From: Oscillibacter sp.
Lineage (GTDB): Bacteria; Bacillota; Clostridia; Oscillospirales; Oscillospiraceae
Length of the DNA stretch: 14,197 bases
Direction: 5' to 3'
Assembly: GCA_009773995.1 (NCBI GenBank)
Contig: VSMY01000069.1
Span: forward strand, 1-14,197
The notes beneath the pieces are model-generated. The model had not been told where the DNA came from, did not search any database, and saw only the letters and a program-made list of their open reading frames with translations. Below, one piece after another: positions 1-6,479 of the stretch (positions are counted from its first letter, which is position 1; each line of letters begins with the position of its first letter). A program made the position numbers and the translations under genes.

Positions 1-2
1 TT

Positions 3-839
3 CTGGAAGCCCCCGTCCAGCGCTGCGGCGTGGACCACACCCTGTTTTTAAACCTGGGCGGCGTCCAGGGCCGCATCCCCCGGGAGGAGGCCGTGGCCCC
101 CTGGATCAGCGGCGCGGATCGGGACATCGCCGTCCTCTCCCGGGTGGGGAAGCCCACCTGCTTCACCGTCACGGCCCTGGAGGCCGACGGAAAGGGGGCT
201 CCCGTGGCGCTGCTCTCCCGCCGGGCGGCCCAGGAGCGGGCCATGGCCTATTTTCTGGAGCACTTGGAGCCGGGGACCGTCCTTACGGGCCGGGTGACCC
301 GGCTGGAGAGCTTCGGGGCCTTTGTGGATGTGGGCTGCGGCATTGTCGCCATGCTGCCCATCGAGCACATCTCCATCTCCCGCATCTCCCACCCGAAGGA
401 CCGCTTCCAGGAGGGGCAGAAGATCCTGGCGGCGGTGCGGGCCCTGGACCGGGAGGCCCGGCGGATTACCCTCACCCACCGGGAGCTGCTGGGCACCTGG
501 ATGGACAACGCCAGCCGCTTCCGCCCCGGCGAGACGGTGCGGGGCGTGGTCCGGACGGTGAAGGACTACGGCAGCTTCATCGAGCTGGCCCCCAACCTCT
601 CCGGCCTGGCGGACGCCAAGGAACGCCTGTCCCCTGGGGACGGGGTCAGCGTGTACATCAAAAGCATCCGGCCGGAGCGGATGAAAATCAAACTCCAGGT
701 CATTGAGAAGCTGCCCCCCGCCCCAACCGAGCCCATTCACTACCAGGTCACCGACGGGAGGCTGGACCGCTGGGTCTACTCTCCGCCGGGGTATGAGAAG
801 CCGGTGGTGGAAACGGTGTTCACAGCTCCTTCCCCTTGA
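3..839 (+). CDS. S1 RNA-binding domain protein, 5' end cut off by window
   Basis: This is the C-terminal 278 residues of a protein with S1 (OB-fold) RNA-binding domains. The frame is open to the left edge, so the GTG at 30 is probably internal and the true start lies outside the window. A divergent S1-like region comes first (about residues 1-75). A canonical S1 domain follows (about 88-160, with GRVTRLESFGAFVDVG and an ISHP-type stretch), then a third (about 175-238, with GVVRTVKDYGSFIEL). A short Pro-rich tail ends at TGA 837-839. Such proteins bind single-stranded RNA in the cytoplasm and resemble ribosomal protein S1. The exact role (S1 homologue or accessory RNA-binding protein) cannot be told from this fragment. 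The last 20 bp overlap the end of the convergent rarA gene. Confidence 0.85.
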   Translation: MEAPVQRCGVDHTLFLNLGGVQGRIPREEAVAPWISGADRDIAVLSRVGKPTCFTVTALEADGKGAPVALLSRRAAQERAMAYFLEHLEPGTVLTGRVTRLESFGAFVDVGCGIVAMLPIEHISISRISHPKDRFQEGQKILAAVRALDREARRITLTHRELLGTWMDNASRFRPGETVRGVVRTVKDYGSFIELAPNLSGLADAKERLSPGDGVSVYIKSIRPERMKIKLQVIEKLPPAPTEPIHYQVTDGRLDRWVYSPPGYEKPVVETVFTAPSP

Positions 840-2088
840 GCTTTTCCCAATAGACCTTGGCGGCCTGTTCCGTCTTGTTCTCTCCCCACTCGTAATATTT
901 CACGCCCTTCAGCGCGTCGGGGAGGTACTGCTGGTCCACCCAGTGGCCGGGGAAATTGTGGGGGTAGAGGTAGTGCTGCTGGTTGTCGAAGCCGGTGGTG
1001 TCGGCGTGGACGTTCTGCAATTGCCGGGGCACGTCCCCGGTGCGGCCCGCCCGGACGTCCGCCCGGGCCCGGCCGATGCCCTCCACCACGCTGTTGGACT
1101 TGGGGGCGGTGGCCAGCAGTATCGCCGCCTGAGCCAGAGGCAGCTGCGCCTCCGGCAGCCCCAGCTGCATGGCCGTGTCCACGCAGGCCTTGACAATCGC
1201 CACGGCTTGGGGATAGGCCATCCCCACGTCTTCGCTGGCGGAGCAGAGGAGGCGGCGGCAGGGGGTCGCCAAATCTCCCGCCTCCAGAAAGCGGGCCAGA
1301 TAGTGGAGGGCGGCGTCGGGGTCGCTGCCCCGGAGGGACTTCATCAGAGCTGAGGCGGCGTCGTACATGGCGTCGCCTCCCTTGTCGTAGCGCATGGCGC
1401 TGCGCTGGGCCACCTGGACGGCGTCCTCCCTGGAGATGAAGAGCCTCCCCTCTCTCGGCTGGGCCGCCTGGCTCAGGAGCTCCACGGCGTTGACGGCCTT
1501 CCGCACGTCCCCGCCGCAGGCGGTGGCGATTTGCAGGGGCAATCCCTCCTCCCACTCCAGAGGCAGGGGGGCCCGCTCCTTTTCGATGTTCAGCGCCCGG
1601 AGGACGGCGGGCTCCGCCTCCTCCGGGGGCACGGCCTTGAACTCGAAAACCGTGCTCCGGCTGAGGAGAGCCCCATAGACGTAAAAATAGGGGTTCTCCG
1701 TGGTGGAGGCAATAAGGGTCAGCTTGCCGTTCTCCATGAACTCCAGCAGGCTCTGCTGCTGCTTCTTATTAAAATATTGAATCTCATCCAGGTAGAGGAG
1801 CACCCCGCCGGGGGCCAGCAGGGTTCCCACGTCGGCGATGATGTCCTTCACATCCTGGAGAGAGGCGGTGGTGGCGTTGAGGCGGTAGAGGGCCTTGTGG
1901 GTCCGCTCCGCCACGATGTTGGCGATGGTGGTTTTCCCGGTGCCGGAGGGGCCGTAAAAGACCATGTTGGCCTCGGTCCCGCTCTCAATCAGGCGGCGGA
2001 GCACCGCGCCGGGGGCCAGGAGGTGCCGCTGGCCCACCACCTCGTCTAACGTTTTGGGGCGGATTTCATCCGCCAGGGGGCGCTGCAT
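820..2088 (-). CDS. rarA: Replication-associated recombination protein A (AAA+ ATPase)
   Basis: A 422-aa AAA+ ATPase of the RarA/MgsA/WRNIP1 family, cytoplasmic, which acts at stalled replication forks and is related to clamp-loader subunits and RuvB. It opens with RPKTLDEVVGQ, typical of the family. Walker A is GPSGTGKT (46-53) and Walker B is VLLYLDE (96-102). Sensor 1 lies in STTENP (about 128-133) and a candidate arginine finger is Arg144 in LLSRS. The C-terminal half (about 250-420) carries the RarA tetramerisation region, with the family stretches SEDVGMA and LPHNFPGHWV-like YPHNFPGHWV. Length matches the family. The ATG at 2088 is chosen because AGGAGG (2096-2101 on this strand) lies 7 nt upstream. 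It has its own extended -10 promoter and appears monocistronic. Confidence 0.95.
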   Translation of the reverse strand: MQRPLADEIRPKTLDEVVGQRHLLAPGAVLRRLIESGTEANMVFYGPSGTGKTTIANIVAERTHKALYRLNATTASLQDVKDIIADVGTLLAPGGVLLYLDEIQYFNKKQQQSLLEFMENGKLTLIASTTENPYFYVYGALLSRSTVFEFKAVPPEEAEPAVLRALNIEKERAPLPLEWEEGLPLQIATACGGDVRKAVNAVELLSQAAQPREGRLFISREDAVQVAQRSAMRYDKGGDAMYDAASALMKSLRGSDPDAALHYLARFLEAGDLATPCRRLLCSASEDVGMAYPQAVAIVKACVDTAMQLGLPEAQLPLAQAAILLATAPKSNSVVEGIGRARADVRAGRTGDVPRQLQNVHADTTGFDNQQHYLYPHNFPGHWVDQQYLPDALKGVKYYEWGENKTEQAAKVYWEKLKGKEL

Positions 2089-2122
2089 GGCGGTCCCTCC
2101 TTTTCTCGTCTCATGGGACAGG

Positions 2123-2151
2123 ATTATAACACACCTGCGGCGAAGTTTCCA
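2123..2151 (-). promoter_or_regulatory. Sigma-A promoter of rarA
   Basis: On the minus strand a TGGAAA -35 (2151-2146, 4/6) lies 17 bp from a perfect TATAAT -10 (2128-2123). The -10 carries a TGn extension directly upstream (TGTTATAAT). Transcription would start near 2116, giving a leader of about 28 nt. Confidence 0.7.
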
Positions 2152-2179
2152 GACGTAGAGGAAAAAATTGTTTTCCCCC

Positions 2180-2208
2180 TGGACAAGTCTCCGGCTTTCT
2201 AGTATAAT
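2180..2208 (+). promoter_or_regulatory. Sigma-A promoter of the galE operon
   Basis: TGGACA (2180-2185, 5/6 to TTGACA) is 17 bp upstream of a perfect TATAAT (2203-2208). The start would be near 2215, leaving a 140-nt leader before galE. It is divergent from the rarA promoter, with 28 bp between the two -35 boxes. Confidence 0.75.
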
Positions 2209-2243
2209 AAATTCGAAATGCGGACGATATTTCTAATAACCAG

Positions 2244-2324
2244 GACGATCGTCTCTTCCCATTTCCATCCAAGGGGCCTACAATAGGGCTAGCTGAATCT
2301 CGAAAATCTTTCACAGCGGTGAAA
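2244..2324 (+). promoter_or_regulatory. galE leader: palindrome and hairpin
   Basis: The transcribed leader contains the 10-bp perfect palindrome GACGATCGTC (2244-2253). A related half, GGACGAT, occurs at 2222-2228. A stem-loop TTTCAC-AGCG-GTGAAA (2309-2324) is followed by AATTTTTATATTTT just before the galE ribosome binding site. These could be an operator and a weak attenuator or translation-control hairpin. No known riboswitch class was recognised, so the role is inference only. Confidence 0.3.
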
Positions 2325-2354
2325 AATTTTTATATTTTGGAAGGAGCGGTTTTT

Positions 2355-3374
2355 ATGTCCATTCTTGTTTGCGGCGGCGCGGGCTACATTGGCAGCCACA
2401 CCTGTGTGGAGCTCGTTCAGGCGGGCTACGACATCATCGTGACGGACAACCTCTACAATTCCAGCGAGGAGGCCGTCCGGCGGGTGGAGAACATTGTGGG
2501 GAAGAAAATTCCCTTCGTCAAGGCGGAGCTCTGCGACATGGAGCAGGTGGAGGCCCTCTTCGCCAATCACCCGGACATCGACTCCGTGATCCACTTCGCC
2601 GGGCTCAAGGCCGTGGGCGAGAGCGTCGCCAAGCCCCTGGAGTACTACTCCAACAACCTCATCAGCACCCTGTACCTCCTCCAGGCCATGCGCAAGCACG
2701 GGGTGAAGAACTTCGTCTTCTCCTCCTCCGCCACGGTCTACGGCGACCCCGCCTCCGTGCCCATCCGGGAGGATTTCCCCACCGGCGGCACCACGAACCC
2801 CTACGGCACCAGCAAGCTCTTCCAGGAGAAGATGCTCATGGACATCTGCGCCGCGGACCCCGCGCTGAACGTGGCCCTGCTCCGGTACTTCAACCCCATC
2901 GGGGCCCACGAGTCCGGCCTCATCGGCGAGGATCCCAACGGCATCCCCAACAATCTGGTGCCCTATATCGCCAAGGTGGCCGTGGGCCAGCTGGAAAAGG
3001 TCCACGTCTACGGAAACGACTACGACACCCCCGACGGCACCGGCGTCCGGGACTACATCCATGTGGTGGATTTGGCCAAGGGACACGTGGCCGCCCTCCG
3101 CAAGCTGGAGACGGGCTGCGGCCTCTTCGTCTGCAACCTGGGCACCGGAAACGGCTACAGCGTGCTGGACGTGCTCCACGCCTATGAGAAGGCCTGCGGC
3201 CGCGAGCTGCCCCATGTCATCGACCCCCGCCGCCCCGGAGACATCGCCCAGTGCTACGCCGACCCCAAGAAGGCCCGTGAGGAGCTGGGCTGGACGGCGG
3301 AGCTGGGCATCGAGGAGATGTGCGCCTCCTCCTGGAAGTGGCAGTCCATGAACCCCAACGGCTACAAGGGATAA
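2355..3374 (+). CDS. galE: UDP-glucose/UDP-N-acetylglucosamine 4-epimerase
   Basis: A 339-aa extended short-chain dehydrogenase that interconverts UDP-galactose and UDP-glucose, and in many bacteria UDP-GalNAc and UDP-GlcNAc, using bound NAD. The N-terminal Rossmann motif is GGAGYIGS (7-14). The catalytic triad is visible as Ser125 in SSSATVYG, Tyr150 and Lys154 in NPYGTSK, matching E. coli Ser124/Tyr149/Lys153. The C-terminal substrate domain includes GTGVRDYIHVVDLA. The ATG at 2355 is chosen because AAGGAG (2341-2346) lies 8 nt upstream. An in-frame GTG at 2319 would put the site inside the gene. It is first in a tight operon with a nucleotidyltransferase, NahK and a regulator, so action on N-acetylated UDP-hexoses is likely but not shown by sequence. 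Confidence 0.95.
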   Translation: MSILVCGGAGYIGSHTCVELVQAGYDIIVTDNLYNSSEEAVRRVENIVGKKIPFVKAELCDMEQVEALFANHPDIDSVIHFAGLKAVGESVAKPLEYYSNNLISTLYLLQAMRKHGVKNFVFSSSATVYGDPASVPIREDFPTGGTTNPYGTSKLFQEKMLMDICAADPALNVALLRYFNPIGAHESGLIGEDPNGIPNNLVPYIAKVAVGQLEKVHVYGNDYDTPDGTGVRDYIHVVDLAKGHVAALRKLETGCGLFVCNLGTGNGYSVLDVLHAYEKACGRELPHVIDPRRPGDIAQCYADPKKAREELGWTAELGIEEMCASSWKWQSMNPNGYKG

Positions 3375-3400
3375 GGAAAGGTATATAGAGGAGAGGAAAT

Positions 3401-4321
3401 ATGAAAAAGCCTGTTCTGGTCATCATGGCCGCCGGCATGGGCAGCCGGTACGGCGGCCTCAAGCAGCTGGACCCCGTGGGGAACCACGGCCAGCTCATCA
3501 TCGACTACTCCATCTACGACGCCCGCCGGGCGGGCTTCGAGACGGTGGTCTTCGTCATCAAGCCCGAAATTGAGGAGGACTTCAAGCGCTGTATCGGCGA
3601 CCGGGTGTCTAAAGCAATGGACGTCCGCTACGCCTACCAGCTCAAGGAGGACCTGCCGGAGGGCTACAGCGTCCCCGACGTGCGGCAGAAGCCCTGGGGC
3701 ACCGCCCACGCCGCCCTGGCGGCCAGGCGCGTGGTGGACGGCCCCTTCGCCGTCATCAACGCCGACGACTATTACGGCCCGGAGGCCTTCCGGGAAATTT
3801 ACGACTACCTCGCCGCCCACGAGGACGGGGCCCTCTATGAGTACGTCATGGTGGGGTATCTTCTGAAAAACACCGTCACGGAAAATGGCACCGTGGCCCG
3901 GGGCGTGTGCGAGGAAACGGCGGACCGCTTCCTCACCAAGGTCACCGAGCGGACCAAGATTGAGAAGGGCGAGCCCCCCCGCTTCACCGAGGACGACGGA
4001 AAGACCTGGACAGAGCTGCCGGGGGACACCATCGTCTCCATGAACATGTGGGGCTTCACCCGGAGCTTCCTGGACGAGGCCTGGACGCGTTTCCCCGCCT
4101 TCCTGGACAAGGCCCTGGCGGAGAATCCCGCCAAGGCGGAGTACTTCCTGCCCTCCGTGGTCAGCCAGCTCATTGACGAGGGCAAGGCCCGGGTCAAGGT
4201 CCTGCGGAGCGAGGACAAGTGGTACGGCGTCACCTACCGGGAGGACAAGCCCACGGTGGTCGGCGCCATCGCCGAAAAGACAACGGCCGGCCTCTACCCC
4301 GACCGGCTGTGGGAGGGTTAA
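3401..4321 (+). CDS. Stand-alone sugar-1-phosphate nucleotidyltransferase
   Basis: A 306-aa cytoplasmic nucleotidyltransferase of the NTP_transferase (GT-A like) fold, which joins a sugar-1-phosphate to an NTP and releases pyrophosphate. The nucleotide-binding loop is AAGMGSRYGG (10-19) with Lys21. It departs from the usual GxGTRLxPLT...PK signature. PWGTAHA (98-104) and NADDYY (120-125) mark the base-binding and metal-binding regions. No GlmU-type hexapeptide repeat or other C-terminal domain is seen. AGGAG (3389-3393) is 7 nt before the ATG, 26 nt after galE, and the gene ends 1 nt before nahK. That context suggests it uridylylates the kinase product, GlcNAc-1-P or GalNAc-1-P. Substrate and NTP are inferred. 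Other hexose-1-phosphates are possible. Confidence 0.85.
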   Translation: MKKPVLVIMAAGMGSRYGGLKQLDPVGNHGQLIIDYSIYDARRAGFETVVFVIKPEIEEDFKRCIGDRVSKAMDVRYAYQLKEDLPEGYSVPDVRQKPWGTAHAALAARRVVDGPFAVINADDYYGPEAFREIYDYLAAHEDGALYEYVMVGYLLKNTVTENGTVARGVCEETADRFLTKVTERTKIEKGEPPRFTEDDGKTWTELPGDTIVSMNMWGFTRSFLDEAWTRFPAFLDKALAENPAKAEYFLPSVVSQLIDEGKARVKVLRSEDKWYGVTYREDKPTVVGAIAEKTTAGLYPDRLWEG

Positions 4322-4322
4322 G

Positions 4323-5435
4323 ATGAACGCCGCGGAAGAGAGATTGCAGGAAGTTCTGGCCGCCTTTGACTTCGGGGCCCCCGTGGTGGGCGCCCTGCGG
4401 TACGGCCAGGGACACATCAACGACACCTTTGTGGTCCACACCCAGCCGGAGGACCGCTGCTGCCGCCGCTTCATCCTCCAGCGGATGAGCGCCGCCGCCT
4501 TCAAGCACCCCGACCAGCTGATGGAGAACATCATCGGCGTCACCGAATACCTGGGCCGGGAGATCAAGAAACACGGCGGAGACCGGAGCCGGGAGGCCAT
4601 GGAGGTTCTCCGCCCCCGCAGCGGCGAGCCCTTCTTCACCGACAGCGCCGGAGGGGCCTGGCGGGTCTATCCCTTTGTCGAGCACACGGTTTGCTATCAG
4701 TCCGCCGAGTCGGCGGAGCTGTTCGCCGCCTCCGGCCGGGCCTTCGGCCGCTTCCAGCGGCTGCTGGGAGGCTATCCGGCGGAGACCCTCCATGAGACCA
4801 TCCCCAACTTCCACAACACCGAAGACCGGCTTCAAAAGTTCAAGGCCGCCCTGGCGGCGGACCCCCTGGGCCGGGCCAAGGACTGCGGGCCCGAAATTCA
4901 GTTCGTGCTGGACCGGGAGGCGGACTGCTCCGTGGCCCTGAACGCCATGCGGGAGGGAAAACTCCCCCTCCGGGTCACCCACAACGACACAAAACTGAAC
5001 AACGTCCTGATGGACGAGGAAACCCACGAGGGCATGTGCATCATCGACCTGGACACCGTCATGCCGGGGCTGGTGATCTACGACTTCGGCGACTCCATCC
5101 GCTTCGGGGCCAACCACTCCGCCGAGGACGAGCGGGACCTCTCCAAGGTCCATCTGGACGTGGACCTCTTCGCCGCCTACACCGCCGCCTTCCTGGAGGG
5201 CGCCGGGGGCTCCCTCTCCAACGACGAAATCGACTATCTCCCTTGGGGAGCCAAACTGATGACCCTGGAGTGCGGCATCCGCTTCCTCACGGACTACATC
5301 GACGGCGACCACTACTTCCACATCAGCCGGGAGGCCCAGAACCTGGACCGCTGCCGCACCCAGTTCAAGCTGGTGGCGGACATGGAGGCCCGCTGGGCCG
5401 AGCTGGAGGCCATTGTAAAACAATACCGGAAATGA
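4323..5435 (+). CDS. nahK: N-acetylhexosamine 1-kinase (NahK/LnpB type)
   Basis: A 370-aa aminoglycoside-phosphotransferase-fold kinase that closely resembles bifidobacterial NahK, which phosphorylates GlcNAc and GalNAc at the anomeric C1. YGQGHINDTF (27-36) is the nucleotide loop. The catalytic loop THNDTKLNN (219-227) contains the proposed base Asp222. IDLDTVMPG (241-249) holds the metal-binding Asp, followed by YDFGDSIRFGA (253-263) as in NahK. The later stretches DLSKVHLD and TLECGIRFLTDYI also match my memory of the family. The start at 4323 has GGGAGGG (4311-4317) 5 nt upstream. Its stop overlaps the next gene by ATGA. Context beside galE and a nucleotidyltransferase supports a GalNAc/GlcNAc salvage role. 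Family identity is strong, and sugar preference is not decidable here. Confidence 0.88.
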   Translation: MNAAEERLQEVLAAFDFGAPVVGALRYGQGHINDTFVVHTQPEDRCCRRFILQRMSAAAFKHPDQLMENIIGVTEYLGREIKKHGGDRSREAMEVLRPRSGEPFFTDSAGGAWRVYPFVEHTVCYQSAESAELFAASGRAFGRFQRLLGGYPAETLHETIPNFHNTEDRLQKFKAALAADPLGRAKDCGPEIQFVLDREADCSVALNAMREGKLPLRVTHNDTKLNNVLMDEETHEGMCIIDLDTVMPGLVIYDFGDSIRFGANHSAEDERDLSKVHLDVDLFAAYTAAFLEGAGGSLSNDEIDYLPWGAKLMTLECGIRFLTDYIDGDHYFHISREAQNLDRCRTQFKLVADMEARWAELEAIVKQYRK

Positions 5436-6295
5436 ACATACTCTTTGACGAGGAGCGTCTGCGCAAGCTGATTGCCAACCTCAACATCCTCACCGGCGTG
5501 CCCGCCAACATCCTGGACCTGTCGGGCCGGGACATCAACCTCTTCCGGGGACACCCGCCCTTCTGCCGGGCAATCAACGACCTGCCCGAGGGCCACGAGC
5601 GCTGCGTCGCCTGCGACCGCTGCAAAATTCAGCATTATCAGGCGGAGAGCGGTTTTCAGCACTACCGCTGCCATGTGGGCATCTGCGAGGCCGTCATGCC
5701 CCTTTACAACAAGCAGAACCCTGTGGCCTACCTTGCCGTGGGCTGCTATCTGGACGACTCTCCCATAGAGGAGCAGTGGGAATACACCCGCTCCCTGCTG
5801 GACTGGTGGCCCGACGGCCCCGACGCCCTGCGGGACGCCTTCTTCCAGTTCCGCCGGTACTCCAAGGCGGAAATTCAAGCCTACACCGAAACCCTGGAGG
5901 CCCTGTCCGCCTATATCCAGCTCAAGGGCATGATTTTAACGGCGGAGCAGACGGACCTCCAGAAGCTGGAGCTGTACCTGGAGCAGCACTACATGGAGAA
6001 GCTCTCCCTGGAATCCATCTCCCAGCAGCTCCACATTGGCCGGACCAAGCTCTGCTCCCTGGCCAAGGAGCTCTCCGGAGGGCGCACCCTCTCCTATTTA
6101 ATCACCCGGCGGCGGATCGAAGCCGCCAAACGCCTGCTGCTCCAAAGCGGCATGCCCATCTCCGCCGTGGGGGAAAAGGTCGGAATCAGCGACTACAACT
6201 ATTTCTCCAAGGTTTTCCGCTCCGCCACCGGCATGACCCCCAGCGCCTTTCGCAAGACCTGCCGGGACGCGGCGGCCGCTTCCAATTTCAGTTAA
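5432..6295 (+). CDS. AraC-family regulator with PocR sensory domain
   Basis: A 287-aa cytoplasmic transcription regulator. Residues about 5-165 look like a PocR-type ligand-binding domain with a cysteine cluster (Cys45, 58, 61, 64, 80, 85, 105, including CVACDRC and RCHVGIC). Residues about 175-277 form the AraC double helix-turn-helix, with LSLESISQQLHIGRTKLCSL as the first unit and VGISDYNYFSKVFRSATGMTP as the second, ending in the usual P-SAFRK. The start is fixed by the ATGA overlap with nahK. It probably controls the adjoining transporter promoter and its own operon. The ligand is unknown. The Cys residues could bind metal, act as a redox switch or be structural. Confidence 0.88.
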   Translation: MNILFDEERLRKLIANLNILTGVPANILDLSGRDINLFRGHPPFCRAINDLPEGHERCVACDRCKIQHYQAESGFQHYRCHVGICEAVMPLYNKQNPVAYLAVGCYLDDSPIEEQWEYTRSLLDWWPDGPDALRDAFFQFRRYSKAEIQAYTETLEALSAYIQLKGMILTAEQTDLQKLELYLEQHYMEKLSLESISQQLHIGRTKLCSLAKELSGGRTLSYLITRRRIEAAKRLLLQSGMPISAVGEKVGISDYNYFSKVFRSATGMTPSAFRKTCRDAAAASNFS

Positions 6296-6303
6296 TCGTT
6301 TAC

Positions 6304-6340
6304 GGAAATCGTACGAACTTTCGTGGTTCGTACGATTTTC
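6304..6340 (+). promoter_or_regulatory. Paired TCGTACGA palindromes: candidate operator (or terminator)
   Basis: AAATCGTACGAA (6306-6317) and TTCGTACGATTT (6327-6338) are perfect inverted repeats with a 9-nt spacer. Each arm contains the self-palindrome TCGTACGA (6309-6316 and 6328-6335), with centres 19 bp apart. A degenerate copy, CTGTACGG (6348-6355), follows one more spacing later. The array sits about 47-80 bp upstream of the binding-protein -10 box, a typical place for an activator such as the AraC protein encoded just before it. The same sequence would form a 12-bp RNA hairpin 10 nt after the regulator stop, but its T run is short and part of the stem. I favour an operator. Confidence 0.5.
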
Positions 6341-6384
6341 CTATAAACTGTACGGACTCCCCTATTATTTACAAATTCTACAAG

Positions 6385-6390
6385 TATAAT
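6385..6390 (+). promoter_or_regulatory. -10 box of the transporter operon promoter
   Basis: A perfect TATAAT lies 89 nt upstream of the binding-protein start. No good -35 exists at 16-18 bp (CTATTA-like at 6362-6367), which suggests activator dependence. The leader contains a CATGTG/CACATG hairpin (6437-6455). Confidence 0.6.
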
Positions 6391-6479
6391 AAGGGTATGA
6401 GGGCGGCGTTTGTGAATTTTTCATATCGCACCCTCACATGTGTATTGCGCACATGAAAAAATATAAGAGGAGAATGACG

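Noticed and set aside
2111..2314. Minus-strand 67-codon frame between rarA and galE
   Set aside because: It overlaps both divergent promoters, has no ribosome binding site and no recognisable protein features.
2289..3215. Long minus-strand open frame opposite galE (308 codons)
   Set aside because: Antisense shadow of a GC-rich gene. Low-complexity Val/Gly/His-rich product, no ribosome site, and the plus strand is clearly galE.
3362..5423. Long minus-strand open frames opposite the nucleotidyltransferase and nahK (425 and 397 codons)
   Set aside because: Both arise from codon bias of the plus-strand genes. The products have no recognisable domain and the sense genes show clear catalytic motifs.
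6368..6390. TTTACA as the -35 of the binding-protein promoter
   Set aside because: It is a 5/6 match but only 11 bp from TATAAT, too short a spacer for a sigma-A promoter.
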